A stretch of DNA of 64,000 nt from an uncultured Pelagibacteraceae bacterium (lineage in GTDB: Bacteria > Pseudomonadota > Alphaproteobacteria > Pelagibacterales > Pelagibacteraceae). This document shows positions 9,848 to 18,722 of the stretch, piece by piece (positions within the stretch are counted from its first letter, which is position 1; the number at the start of each line of letters is the position of its first letter). Below the pieces are notes generated by a model, which made no database searches, was not told the DNA's origin, and worked only from the letters and a program-made list of their open reading frames with translations. A program made the translations under genes and the position numbers. The stretch is taken from positions 1 to 64,000 of the forward strand of contig CACISU010000001.1 of NCBI GenBank assembly GCA_902589345.1, given 5' to 3'.

Positions 9848-10144
9848 ATGGAATTAAAGGAAAAAATAATTGAAGAAATAAAAAAAATTTACGATCCAGA
9901 AATTCCAGTAAATATTTATGAACTTGGATTAATTTATAATGTTTCAGTTCAAGATAAAAATGTATCTGTAAAAATGACTTTAACTACACCAAATTGTCCT
10001 GTTGCTGAGAGTTTGCCGAAAGAAGTAAAAGATAGTATTATGAATGTAGAAGGTGTAGAAAAAGTTGATCTTGACTTAGTTTGGGATCCTCCATGGGATA
10101 AATCAATGATGTCTGAGGCAGCTAAATTGGAATTAAATTTATGA
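9848..10144 (+). CDS. SufT-like MIP18/PaaD family (DUF59) Fe-S maturation protein
   Basis: A 98-residue MIP18-family (DUF59) protein. It shows IYDPEIPVNIYELGLIY near the N-terminus, the single conserved cysteine in TTPNCPVAESLP, and DLVWDPPWDKSMMSEAAKLEL at the end. Proteins of this type in SUF operons are called SufT and help mature Fe-S proteins. Here it lies 1 base after sufU and overlaps sufA by 4 bases. Function by family and context. Confidence 0.88.
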   Translation: MELKEKIIEEIKKIYDPEIPVNIYELGLIYNVSVQDKNVSVKMTLTTPNCPVAESLPKEVKDSIMNVEGVEKVDLDLVWDPPWDKSMMSEAAKLELNL

Positions 10145-10476
10145 ATAAACAAATAATTTCTTTAAGTAATAATGCAGCTAATAGAATCAAAGAGATAATG
10201 TCTAATGCTGAAAAAAATTCAATAGGAGTTAGAATTGGAGTGAAGTCAGGTGGATGTGCAGGTATGTCTTATGTAATGGAGTATGCAAAAAAAATTGATC
10301 CTAGTGATGAATTAATTGAAGATAAAGGAGTTAAAGTTTTTATTGATCCAGGTGCAATTATGTATCTTCTTGGAACTGAAATGGATTATAAAAAGGAACA
10401 ATTCTCATCGTCATTTGTATTTAATAATCCCAATGAGACAGAGAGATGTGGATGTGGAGAATCTTTTAAAGTTTAA
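10141..10476 (+). CDS. sufA: A-type Fe-S carrier SufA
   Basis: A 111-residue A-type carrier that ferries Fe-S clusters to target proteins. The three cluster cysteines are present: Cys39 in GGCAGMSY, and Cys103 and Cys105 in RCGCGESF. The gene overlaps the DUF59 gene by 4 bases and closes the recognised SUF set. IscA and ErpA are the alternatives in the same family; placement in the suf operon favours sufA. Confidence 0.93.
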   Translation: MNKQIISLSNNAANRIKEIMSNAEKNSIGVRIGVKSGGCAGMSYVMEYAKKIDPSDELIEDKGVKVFIDPGAIMYLLGTEMDYKKEQFSSSFVFNNPNETERCGCGESFKV

Positions 10477-10494
10477 AAATCACGTTTCTATTTA

Positions 10495-11535
10495 ATGATT
10501 GATATAGAATCCCCAAAAGAAAAAAAAATTGAAAATTTTGTAAAATTAATACTACAAAAAGAAGCATATATAGATAGCAATATAATATTAAAAGAAATTT
10601 CAGAAAATAATATCGGTTTTACTTCATTAAACGAAATCGATCCTAAAGAAAAAATAATTTTAATTCCAAGTAAGCTATTAATTACTAAAGAAAATTTTAA
10701 AAATTTTTTACTAAATAAAAAATTAAATTTTTATGATGAAGAATTAATTAACTTATATTTTTCTATATTACCAAATCTAACTTTTTTTAAGGAAAATAAT
10801 TTTCTTTATTTAAAACAAAGTGATATTAACATTTCTCTAAATTTATTTAAAAATCATTCACCAATTAAAAAATCTATTGAAACTTTATTTAAAAATTTTA
10901 ACAAACTAGAGAATAATATTGAAAAATATATTTTCTTAGTTTTTCGCACAAGAAGCTTTAGAGTAAAGGGTAAATCTTTCCTAGCACCATTATTGGATTC
11001 TATGAACTATAATTTTAATACTAGAGGATATTTTGTTGAAAATGAGTCAGTTTATTTAAATTCTGAAAAAAATTTAAAAAAAAATGAGGAAATTTTTCAA
11101 AGTTATAACCTTAAAGTGGATCCGATTAAATTTTTTTTAAACTATAGCTTCTTTCCCTCAAATTATTCAAATTTAACTTTTTCTGAAAATCAACTTATTC
11201 TAAATGTCTCTAAAAATACTATTTCAAAAATAGATAGTAAATATTGGAATATAAATAAAGACCAAGCTATATCTAATAAAAATTCTATATCTTTTTACGA
11301 TTGTAAAGTTCCACTAATTCTAGATTTAATGTTTGAGTCTTTGTCCATTAACAACAATTTAAAAAATAAAACTATTTATAATTTTTTAACAGTTGTTAAA
11401 AATCAATTTAATATTAATGAAATTAATCTGTGTGTTGAAAATAAAAATTATAATCCAATTCTCAATGATTTTGCTAAATCTATTAAGCTATATGTATCAA
11501 ATTTAGATAAAATTTTAGAAAATATTTCAAATTGA
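10495..11535 (+). CDS. SET-domain-like protein, possible lysine methyltransferase
   Basis: An unusual 346-residue protein 18 bases after sufA, on the same strand and likely in the same transcript. Motif order resembles the RuBisCO-LSMT/SETD3-SETD6 kind of SET protein. GFTSLNEIDPKEKI at 41-54 corresponds to the GlyxG-like start of SET. RTRSFRV at 151-157 comes next, then LAPLLDSMNY at 163-172 in place of DxxNH. KKNEEIFQSYN at 195-205 stands for GEEIFxxYG, followed by FFLNYSFFP for the YGF segment. The NH pair is NY here, so the SAM pocket is divergent. Assignment rests on this pattern alone and activity is uncertain. Confidence 0.55.
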   Translation: MIDIESPKEKKIENFVKLILQKEAYIDSNIILKEISENNIGFTSLNEIDPKEKIILIPSKLLITKENFKNFLLNKKLNFYDEELINLYFSILPNLTFFKENNFLYLKQSDINISLNLFKNHSPIKKSIETLFKNFNKLENNIEKYIFLVFRTRSFRVKGKSFLAPLLDSMNYNFNTRGYFVENESVYLNSEKNLKKNEEIFQSYNLKVDPIKFFLNYSFFPSNYSNLTFSENQLILNVSKNTISKIDSKYWNINKDQAISNKNSISFYDCKVPLILDLMFESLSINNNLKNKTIYNFLTVVKNQFNINEINLCVENKNYNPILNDFAKSIKLYVSNLDKILENISN

Positions 11536-11618
11536 TTTTAGAACCTAATTGTGAGCTATAATAATTATGCATATCAGAATTGCATAAAGTGCATATTTAT
11601 GATATCTTCTATAGAATC

Positions 11619-11807
11619 ATGAGAGATATAAAACATTTAAGAGTTAATTCAGAGAAACTGGCTCAAGATATAAAAGAAAAATCTCTATTTAGGATGCAAC
11701 GTAAAGCAGTTAATGCTGGAGCAAATGGAACTTTGGAATACACTATTAAAGAGGGTGTAAATAAAACCAAAATTGCTGACAACAGATTAATTAAAAATAA
11801 AAAATAA
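11619..11807 (+). CDS. Small basic protein of unknown function
   Basis: I chose the ATG at 11619 (MRDIKHLRVNSEKLAQ), giving 62 residues; an in-frame TTG 39 bases upstream would give 75. It is rich in Lys/Arg with no cysteines, no signal peptide and no membrane segment. No family is recognised. A TATAAT sequence at 11557-11562 could be its promoter -10. Three TGCATA repeats lie in the leader. It converges on glnA with 8 bases between stops. It may be a nucleic-acid-binding or ribosome-associated small protein, but this is only a guess from charge. Confidence 0.55.
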   Translation: MRDIKHLRVNSEKLAQDIKEKSLFRMQRKAVNAGANGTLEYTIKEGVNKTKIADNRLIKNKK

Positions 11808-11815
11808 CCTAAATT

Positions 11816-13222
11816 TTAAGAACTGTAATACATATCAAATTCAATAGGATGTGGAGTATGTTCTAAATTATATATTTCCTCAAATTTTAAAGCAATGTAA
11901 GCATCAATTTGATCATCAGTAAATACATTTCCTTGTTTTAAAAATTTTCTATCTCTATCTAAACTTTCCATAGCTTCTCTTAAAGACCCGCATACAGTTG
12001 GAATATTTTCAATTTCTTTCTCTGATAAGGTATATAAGTCTTTATCAAATGATTTGCCTGGATTAATTTTATTCTTAATCCCATCTAAACCTGCCATCAA
12101 CATAGCTGCAAATGTTAAGTATGGGTTTCCAGCCGCATCAGGGAATCTAATTTCACATCTTGCACCTTTTTTACTTAATGTAATTGGAATTCTGCATGAA
12201 GCAGATCTGTTTCTTGCCGAATATGCTAATAAAACGGGAGCTTCAAATCCTGGTATTAATCTTTTATAACTGTTTGTAGTTGCATTTGAAAATGCATTAA
12301 TTGCTTTAGCATGTTTTAATATTCCACCGATATAATAAAGTGCTGTTTGCGATAACCCTGAGTATTTATCACCTGAAAATAGCGCAGTACTACCTTTCCA
12401 AATTGATTGGTGAATATGCATACCTGATCCATTGTCTCCTTTGACTGGTTTTGGCATAAAGGTTGCTGTTTTTCCAAAAGAGTGTGAAACCATTTGCACT
12501 ACATATTTATAAAGCTGCACGTTATCAGCTTGAGTTACCAACGTATTAAATAACATTCCTAATTCATGTTGACTTGGAGCTACTTCATGGTGGTGTTTCT
12601 CTACTGTAATACCAACGTCTCTTAAACCTTTTAAATATTCTCCCCTCATATCTTGAGCGCTATCAACTGGTGGTACGGGAAAATATCCACCTTTAATTCC
12701 AGGTCGATGTCCCATATTTCCATTTTCATATTTTTTTCCAGAATTATAAGGACCTTCAGAACTGTCAATTTTAAATCCTGTTTCATTCATTTCATTTTTA
12801 ATTCTCACATCATCAAATACAAAAAATTCAGGTTCTGGACCAAAGTATGCTTTATCTCCAATACCTGTAGATTTTAAATAACTTTCCGCTTTTCTTGCTA
12901 TACCTCTAGGATCTCTTTCATAAGAATTTTTTTTCACAGCATCTAAAATATCACAAAATAAAATTAAGGTATTATGTGATGTAAAAGGATCTACAATTTT
13001 TCTTGAAAGATCAGGCTTTAATATCATGTCTGATTCATTTATAGCTTTCCATCCAGCGATAGAAGAGCCATCAAAAAACACTCCTTCATTTAACATTTTC
13101 TCATCAACTGCAGTTGCATCAATTGTTAAATGTTGAAGCTTTCCTCTAGGATCAGTGAATCTTAGATCAACGAATTCAATCTCTTTTTCTTTCATCGATT
13201 TTAAAACTTTACTAGAGCTCAT
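11816..13222 (-). CDS. glnA: Glutamine synthetase type I
   Basis: Makes glutamine from glutamate, ammonia and ATP, the main ammonium entry point. The 468-residue length is typical of GSI. Marks include [52 protein letters not shown] and NRSASCRIP. The adenylylation-type Tyr is present in [15 protein letters not shown], so control by GlnE-type adenylylation is possible, although glnE and glnB are not in this window. The 148-base region upstream, shared with the divergent YbaK-like gene, holds the promoter; I see no clear nitrogen-regulator site. Confidence 0.97.
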   Translation of the reverse strand: MSSSKVLKSMKEKEIEFVDLRFTDPRGKLQHLTIDATAVDEKMLNEGVFFDGSSIAGWKAINESDMILKPDLSRKIVDPFTSHNTLILFCDILDAVKKNSYERDPRGIARKAESYLKSTGIGDKAYFGPEPEFFVFDDVRIKNEMNETGFKIDSSEGPYNSGKKYENGNMGHRPGIKGGYFPVPPVDSAQDMRGEYLKGLRDVGITVEKHHHEVAPSQHELGMLFNTLVTQADNVQLYKYVVQMVSHSFGKTATFMPKPVKGDNGSGMHIHQSIWKGSTALFSGDKYSGLSQTALYYIGGILKHAKAINAFSNATTNSYKRLIPGFEAPVLLAYSARNRSASCRIPITLSKKGARCEIRFPDAAGNPYLTFAAMLMAGLDGIKNKINPGKSFDKDLYTLSEKEIENIPTVCGSLREAMESLDRDRKFLKQGNVFTDDQIDAYIALKFEEIYNLEHTPHPIEFDMYYSS

Positions 13223-13370
13223 ATTTTTTTAAATTTAGTTAGTGTTTAATATCAAATAATTATAGAATAATATTGTTTATTATTAAGATATCACCTATGC
13301 ATTTCTTACATATATAAATAGTTATTAATATGAACTTATCAATTCACAATTTATTACACTTATTAGTTGA

Positions 13371-13850
13371 ATGGCAAATTTAATAGAGAAAGAATCTGTA
13401 AAAAGAGTACTTAGGATTTTAAAAGATTTTGATAAATCTTTAGAAATAACAGTATTAGATAGTTCAGCAAGAACAGCAATTGATGCTGCAGCATCTTTAA
13501 AATGTGAAGTAGGAGCAATTGTAAAAAGCTTGTTATTGAGAACAGATAATAGTTTTATTTTATGTTTAGTATCTGGTGATAAAAAATGCTCGCTCAATAA
13601 GATTAAAAAAATTCTAAATAAAAAAGATGTTTCAATGGCTAGTGCAGACCAAGTAAAAAAACAAACTGGCTTTTCGATAGGTGGAGTTTCTCCAGTCGCA
13701 CATTTAGAAAAATCTAAAACACTTATTGACTCCTCATTATCTAGATTTGAAAATTTATATGCTGCTGCAGGTCATCCAAATTCTATTTTTAAAATTAAAT
13801 ATCAGCAGTTGATTAAGATTACACAAGGCAAAGAAGAAGATATTGTTTAG
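13371..13850 (+). CDS. YbaK/EbsC-family aminoacyl-tRNA deacylase
   Basis: A 159-residue trans-editing deacylase of the YbaK/ProX family. Such enzymes hydrolyse mischarged aminoacyl-tRNA such as Cys- or Ala-tRNA-Pro. Family features are GAIVKSLLL, FILCLVSGDKK, GFSIGGVSPVAHL and AAAGHPNSIF near the end. The conserved lysine is probably that in IVKSLLL. It diverges from glnA and its stop directly abuts the next gene. The exact substrate cannot be told from sequence. Confidence 0.88.
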   Translation: MANLIEKESVKRVLRILKDFDKSLEITVLDSSARTAIDAAASLKCEVGAIVKSLLLRTDNSFILCLVSGDKKCSLNKIKKILNKKDVSMASADQVKKQTGFSIGGVSPVAHLEKSKTLIDSSLSRFENLYAAAGHPNSIFKIKYQQLIKITQGKEEDIV

Positions 13851-14744
13851 ATGAGGGAGCCAAAATTATCAGATTATGCACTTCTTACAATTTTAGCTTT
13901 AATTTGGGCATCTGCTTTTTTTAATATTAAAATAGCAACTTATTCATATGGACCAGTTACGATAGCATTTCTAAGGATTTTCCTTGGTACAATTCCAGTT
14001 GTTGGGTTATGCTTGTATAAAAAAATTAAAATCGAAGCATTTACAAAGGATTGGTATTGGTTTGCAGCAATTGGATTAATTAATTTAGTTATACCTTTTT
14101 TTTTAATAGCATATGGAGTTCAAAAAGTTCAAAGTAATTTAGCAGCAATTTTAATGGCAAGTACTCCACTGAGTGCCACTTTATTAGCTCATTTTTTTAC
14201 CAAAAATGAAAAAATAAACTTAACAAAAGTTATTGGAGTTCTTATTGGTTTTTCTGGAATAGTTTTTTTATTTTCTGATAATATTTTGATTAATCAGGAT
14301 AATTTTATGTCTGCTTTATTAATATTAATAGGATCAACTTTTTATGTTATAGGTGGATTATTGACAATAAGGATTGGTAATAAAAAAAATGAAAATGTAA
14401 CAGCCTCCATATTAATTTGGGCAACAATTTTTCTAATACCAATTACTGTTTATACTGAACAACCTTGGAATTTAAATCCTAGCATAGAATCTACAATTTC
14501 AGTGGTTTACCTTGGAATATTTGCAACTGGATTTGCGTGGTTATTAAGATTTAAAATTTTAGTTACTAATGGATTAGTTTTTCAAGCTCAAGTAGCTTAT
14601 TTAATTCCAATTTTTGGAATAATTTTAGGCTTTATATTTTTAAATGAATTAATTACTCCAAAAGTAATAATTGCAGTTTTTGCTGTAATAATTGGTATCT
14701 ATTTAGTTAAAAAATCAAATACAAAAAAAGTTACTTCAATTTAG
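13851..14744 (+). CDS. EamA/DMT-family transporter
   Basis: A 297-residue inner-membrane protein with ten hydrophobic segments arranged as two EamA repeats. The first starts YALLTILALIWASAFFNIKIA and the second TASILIWATIFLIPI. Such proteins export or import metabolites, often amino acids or nucleotide-related compounds; no substrate is evident. It begins directly after the YbaK-like gene and converges on the homocysteine methyltransferase gene with a 14-base overlap. Confidence 0.88.
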   Translation: MREPKLSDYALLTILALIWASAFFNIKIATYSYGPVTIAFLRIFLGTIPVVGLCLYKKIKIEAFTKDWYWFAAIGLINLVIPFFLIAYGVQKVQSNLAAILMASTPLSATLLAHFFTKNEKINLTKVIGVLIGFSGIVFLFSDNILINQDNFMSALLILIGSTFYVIGGLLTIRIGNKKNENVTASILIWATIFLIPITVYTEQPWNLNPSIESTISVVYLGIFATGFAWLLRFKILVTNGLVFQAQVAYLIPIFGIILGFIFLNELITPKVIIAVFAVIIGIYLVKKSNTKKVTSI

Positions 14745-15645
14745 CAGCTTCTTTAATGTGAGATATGTTCGTTTCGCAGCAACCACCTATAATAGTTGCT
14801 CCTTTATTAATTAATTTTTTTGAAAATTCACAAAAAATTTCACCAGAAATATCTTCTCTTTTTCCTAGAATGATATTTGGATTTTTTGCCTTCTCATCGC
14901 TAGGCGTATTAAATCTATGAACAGGTAGGGGCTCTTCAACGCCCCATAAGTTTGCTTTAAAACCAAATGGTAAATCTAATTTTTTAAATTCATCAGAGCT
15001 CGACTCAATTATTTCTAAAGAAACACATGCGGCTACTACTCCCAACCAACTACTATTTATATTTTTTTTAACTACATCGGTAATTGTTTCTCCAGAAGGA
15101 AGCTTATTATTTTTTTTTATATGCAGACCAACTAACACAGGTTTTTTTAGTTTTTTAATAACATCTAAAGCTATTTTTACTTCTCTTCCACTTGATAGGA
15201 CATCTAGATAAAAGAAATCAATATAAGGGCTAATTATATTTGCTTGATCAAAAAAATCTTTTTCAATTACATTATCTTCTCTTTTATCCGCTTCATAAGT
15301 ATTGTTTTGAGCTGGAAGACTGCCTGCTATTAGTATATTTTTTTTAGATAAATCTTTCGCCTTAATTGCAAGTTCACACGCTTTCTTATTAGCAAATAAA
15401 AATTTATCTTTAACTCGATTTTCTTCCATTCTTACTCTTCTAGTCGTAAATGTATTAGTCAAAATTACGTCTGCTCCTGCATTTATTGATGCTAGATGTG
15501 TATCGATTACTAGCTGATTATATTTTTCATCTATTAATGAAGTTGCTGACCAAAGGGTACCCCTAGTAACTAAACCTCTTGCAATAAGTTCTTGCCCCAT
15601 ACCTGAGTCTAAAATTTTTATTTTTTCAAAAATATTCAAATCCAT
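14731..15645 (-). CDS. Homocysteine S-methyltransferase family protein
   Basis: A zinc-type methyltransferase of the MmuM/BHMT family. It moves a methyl group, for example from S-methylmethionine or a betaine, to homocysteine. ILDSGMGQELIARG near the start and GGCCET near the end, with an upstream Cys in VAACVS, form the family pattern and zinc site. I prefer the ATG at 15645 (304 residues), 1 base after the preceding gene's stop, over an upstream in-frame TTG. The donor is unknown. It is probably co-transcribed with the TauE-like permease. Confidence 0.85.
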   Translation of the reverse strand: MDLNIFEKIKILDSGMGQELIARGLVTRGTLWSATSLIDEKYNQLVIDTHLASINAGADVILTNTFTTRRVRMEENRVKDKFLFANKKACELAIKAKDLSKKNILIAGSLPAQNNTYEADKREDNVIEKDFFDQANIISPYIDFFYLDVLSSGREVKIALDVIKKLKKPVLVGLHIKKNNKLPSGETITDVVKKNINSSWLGVVAACVSLEIIESSSDEFKKLDLPFGFKANLWGVEEPLPVHRFNTPSDEKAKNPNIILGKREDISGEIFCEFSKKLINKGATIIGGCCETNISHIKEAAKLK

Positions 15646-15646
15646 T

Positions 15647-16393
15647 TCAAACAAATAATTTTATTCCCATTCTTATAGCAACAAATAATACTAATAAAGA
15701 TGTAACTAAAGCTAAAATTCGAGTAGGAAATATTTTTAAATTTAAAAAGTTTCCTATCTGGCCTCCAATAATTACGGCTAAAAATAAATACCAATAATTA
15801 GATATATCGCTAATAACCACACTTTTTGTTAACTGACCGACAACTCCAGAAATTGAATTAATTAATATAAATAATGATGCGACTGTGATTATATGTCTGG
15901 GCTTGCCGGCTTTTAATAAAAAAAGTATTGGACTTAAAAAAATTCCACCTCCTATACCTACTACACCTGAAACAAAACCTAAAAAAGCACCAATTGGCAT
16001 TGAAATAAAAATAGAAATTTTATTATAAGTTGTAATTTTATCGTCATAAGATTTAAAATTAAGTAAAAGCATTATTCCTGCGAAAACCAAAACTAAAAAT
16101 AAAAAAAGTTCGAAAATATTTTTATCAATTTCTAAAGATCCCCCAATAAATGCAAATGGTATTGAGCCAATTAAATATGGAAACAATAATTTAAAGTTAA
16201 AATTTCCAGCCTTTATATAATTAAAACTATTTCCTGAAACTACAAATATATTACATACTAGGGCAATTACAGGAAAAATATAATATGGTACATTCCATAT
16301 TAGCAATAAAGCCAGGTAAGTAGAACCTCCACCAAACCCAACACTGGCATATAATAATGCAGTTACAAAAAATAAAATTGATAATATAATCAT
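15647..16393 (-). CDS. TauE/SafE-family anion permease
   Basis: Inner-membrane permease of the sulfite exporter/TauE family, 248 residues from the ATG at 16393 (MIILSILFFVTALLYASVGFGGGS). The frame stays open for another 333 bases upstream, but that part lies antisense to moaB and does not look like a membrane permease, so I reject it. The paired GFGGGSTY and GVVGIGGGIFLSPIL motifs are the two-repeat signature of the family. Substrates in this family are sulfite, sulfonates and other small anions. Its start lies 10 bases from the divergent moaB start. Confidence 0.87.
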   Translation of the reverse strand: MIILSILFFVTALLYASVGFGGGSTYLALLLIWNVPYYIFPVIALVCNIFVVSGNSFNYIKAGNFNFKLLFPYLIGSIPFAFIGGSLEIDKNIFELFLFLVLVFAGIMLLLNFKSYDDKITTYNKISIFISMPIGAFLGFVSGVVGIGGGIFLSPILFLLKAGKPRHIITVASLFILINSISGVVGQLTKSVVISDISNYWYLFLAVIIGGQIGNFLNLKIFPTRILALVTSLLVLFVAIRMGIKLFV

Positions 16394-16403
16394 AAAATAA
16401 TTT

Positions 16404-16904
16404 ATGAAAGTTAATATAGCACTTCTGACTGTGACTGACACAAGAACTTTAAATACAGATAAATCTGGAGGAATTCTTGTAGAAAAAATAAAAAAAGCAA
16501 AACATAATTTGTTTGATAGGAAAATTTGTAAAGATAGTAAAAAGGAAATAAAAAAAATTTTAAAAGACTGGTTAAAAAAAAAAAAAATTGATGTAATAAT
16601 AACTACTGGTGGAACAGGCCTTACCGGAAGAGATATCACTCCTGAAGCTCTCGATGAAATAGCCGATAAGCACATTCCTGGTTTTGGAGAAGTTTTTAGA
16701 ACTATTAGTTTAGAAACTGTTGGCACATCATCAATGCAATCAAGAGCCTGCGCAGTCTTAGCAAAAGGTAAATATATATTTGCTCTACCCGGTTCATCTG
16801 GAGGTGTAACTGATGCCTGGGATAAACTTCTTGTACATCAATTAGACATAAATCATAAACCTTGCAACTTTGTAGAATTATTTCCTCGTCTTAAAGAAAA
16901 ATAA
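16404..16904 (+). CDS. moaB: Molybdenum cofactor biosynthesis protein MoaB/MogA family
   Basis: A 166-residue protein that adenylylates molybdopterin before metal insertion, or a close relative. The diagnostic motifs are LLTVTDTRTLNTDKSGG, TTGGTGLTGRD (substrate loop) and ALPGSSGGVTDAWD. MogA is the alternative name. It is distant from moaACDE (24.9-27.2 kb) but is consistent with the two molybdoenzymes in the window. It faces the EamA gene convergently with 1 base between stops. Confidence 0.92.
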   Translation: MKVNIALLTVTDTRTLNTDKSGGILVEKIKKAKHNLFDRKICKDSKKEIKKILKDWLKKKKIDVIITTGGTGLTGRDITPEALDEIADKHIPGFGEVFRTISLETVGTSSMQSRACAVLAKGKYIFALPGSSGGVTDAWDKLLVHQLDINHKPCNFVELFPRLKEK

Positions 16905-16905
16905 T

Positions 16906-17760
16906 TTATTCTCCCCCTCTAGTAGCAATAAACACTCCAATACTTACAATTAAAAAACCGAAAAGATCAATATAATTTAATTTCTCATTAAGAAATAAAA
17001 AAGCCATCAAGGCAGTCGTTGGTGGAACTAAAAAAAATAGAGTTACTGTTTTACTAGCAGAATTCCTTTTAATCATATACATCAATATTGTAAAAGCACC
17101 GAAAGATATCAAGAATATTTGATGACTTATTGCAATTAAAAAGGTTGAAGAAAAATTAATAAAAGGTTTCCCAATTGTAAAAATTAATAAAATATTAAAT
17201 AAACATCCTCCAATTGCTTGATACATATTGCTAACACTTAAAGGTAAATTATTACTTAATTTTTTTTGCCAAAGCGTAGCAGAAGTAACAGATATTAAAG
17301 CTATAAAGGCACTTAAAACTCCAATTATTGGTAAAGATGTACCAATATCAAAACCTAAAACTAAAAATGCACCTAAAAAACCTAGAATTACTCCGATCCA
17401 CTGTTTTAAACTTATTTTTTCGTTTAATATTGGTGTAGCTAATATATTAGTTAAAATAGGTTGAAGAGTTACAATTAAAGCAACAACTCCAGTAGGCAAA
17501 CCTTTAGAGACGGAAAAAAAAACACCACCAAGATAAATTCCATGAAAAAGAATACCTGTAGATAATGCCTCGAACAAAAACTTATTTTTAACTATAATTT
17601 TTTCTTTTTTATAAACAGCGTAAACAAAGAACCCAAAAGCAACTAATAAAAATCTAAATGCTAATGCTGAAAATGGATCACTATTATCTGTTATAGGTTT
17701 TGTAGTTATAAAAGCGGAGGACCAAAGGATAACAAATATTAATGGAAAGAATCTAATCAT
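16906..17760 (-). CDS. EamA/DMT-family transporter
   Basis: A 284-residue membrane protein with ten predicted helices in two EamA repeats. It starts FFPLIFVILWSSAFITTKP, the common DMT opening, and ends with FLFLNEKLNYIDLFGFLIV. It is likely a metabolite exporter of unknown substrate. It precedes the DUF1244 gene start by 15 bases on the same strand and may share its promoter. This is one of three EamA proteins in the window. Confidence 0.88.
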   Translation of the reverse strand: MIRFFPLIFVILWSSAFITTKPITDNSDPFSALAFRFLLVAFGFFVYAVYKKEKIIVKNKFLFEALSTGILFHGIYLGGVFFSVSKGLPTGVVALIVTLQPILTNILATPILNEKISLKQWIGVILGFLGAFLVLGFDIGTSLPIIGVLSAFIALISVTSATLWQKKLSNNLPLSVSNMYQAIGGCLFNILLIFTIGKPFINFSSTFLIAISHQIFLISFGAFTILMYMIKRNSASKTVTLFFLVPPTTALMAFLFLNEKLNYIDLFGFLIVSIGVFIATRGGE

Positions 17761-17775
17761 TAAAAAGAAAAATAT

Positions 17776-18021
17776 TTACTTTTGATATTTTTCTTTCCAT
17801 TCAGAATAAGACATCCCATATACATGTTCTCTAGCGTCTGGATCGGAAATTTCTATTCCCTTTTTAGCTCCTTCTTCTCTATACCATTTAGATAAACAAT
17901 TTCTGCAAAAACCTGCAAGATTCATTAAATCTAGATTTTGTACATCTTTTCTATCTCTTAAGTGGTTTATCAATCTCTCAAAAGCGGCGGACTGTAATTC
18001 TTTTTTTGTATTATCATCCAT
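17776..18021 (-). CDS. DUF1244 protein
   Basis: An 81-residue protein from the ATG at 18021; a TTG two codons earlier is the alternative. The sequence AFERLINHLRDRKDVQNLDLM, followed by GFCRNCLSKWY and a terminal YGMSYSEWKEKYQ, is the DUF1244 family pattern of alphaproteobacteria. It has a CxxC (FCRNC) that could bind metal. Function unknown. It lies divergent to the coxG-like gene. Confidence 0.88.
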   Translation of the reverse strand: MDDNTKKELQSAAFERLINHLRDRKDVQNLDLMNLAGFCRNCLSKWYREEGAKKGIEISDPDAREHVYGMSYSEWKEKYQK

Positions 18022-18047
18022 ATTCAATTATGTTAAATTTTATAATT

Positions 18048-18626
18048 ATGAAACTATCTGGATCCTATCAAATAAATTTAGAAAAACAAAAAGTTTGGGA
18101 AGCGTTAAATAATCCAGAAATTTTAAGAAAATCAATTCCAGGCTGCGAAGAATTTACAAAAGATTCTGATACTGAATTTAGCGCAACAGCAACCAATAAA
18201 ATTGGTCCTTTTAATGCAAGTTTCTCAGGAACAATTGAATTAAAAGATATAAATGCACCAAATAGTTATAAAATTGTAGGATCTGGAAATTCACCCGTGG
18301 GTTTTGCATCTGGTGAAGCAGAAGTAAAATTAGAGGACCACAATGAAGGTACTAAATTAATTTACATTGTTGAAGCAAATGTAGGTGGAAAAATTGCACA
18401 AATAGGATCTAGACTTATAGATATGACAGCAAAGAAAATGGCGGATATTTTTTTTGGTAAATTTTCTGACTTAGTAGTAGAAAAAAACAATTCACGTGAA
18501 ACATCTCAACAACCTTCAGTAGATAATAATATAATCAAATTAAAGAATAACAGTTTAAGTAAAAAAAAATCTGCTTATATAATTTTAACTGTAATTGCAT
18601 GTGTAATTGCTTATTTTTTAATTTAA
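18048..18626 (+). CDS. coxG: CoxG-like SRPBCC protein with C-terminal membrane anchor
   Basis: A 192-residue protein from the ATG at 18048 (MKLSGSYQINLEKQKVWEAL), which fits CoxG better than an upstream in-frame TTG. Residues 1-145 form an SRPBCC/START-like domain with NNPEILRKSIPGCEEF and GEAEVKLE. The last 20 residues (SAYIILTVIACVIAYFLI) form a membrane anchor. CoxG anchors Mo-CODH to the membrane in carboxydotrophs and may deliver quinone. Here it precedes the coxSLM genes, so the same role for this oxidoreductase is inferred. Confidence 0.88.
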   Translation: MKLSGSYQINLEKQKVWEALNNPEILRKSIPGCEEFTKDSDTEFSATATNKIGPFNASFSGTIELKDINAPNSYKIVGSGNSPVGFASGEAEVKLEDHNEGTKLIYIVEANVGGKIAQIGSRLIDMTAKKMADIFFGKFSDLVVEKNNSRETSQQPSVDNNIIKLKNNSLSKKKSAYIILTVIACVIAYFLI

Positions 18627-18722
18627 TTTCTCGTTATACTAGAATTTTTATTTTATCTTGAGTAACATTTTATAAAACTGTAACATATATCTACAATTAA
18701 CATGACGTAGTGGGACACGTTT

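Noticed and set aside
13223-13370. A regulatory RNA between glnA and the YbaK-like gene.
   Set aside because: The 148 bases are AT-rich with no convincing stem-loop or known motif.
16394-16726. The TauE-like frame stays open for 333 bases beyond the chosen start.
   Set aside because: That part is antisense to the well-supported moaB gene and lacks permease-like sequence; the ATG at 16393 gives a normal family N-terminus.
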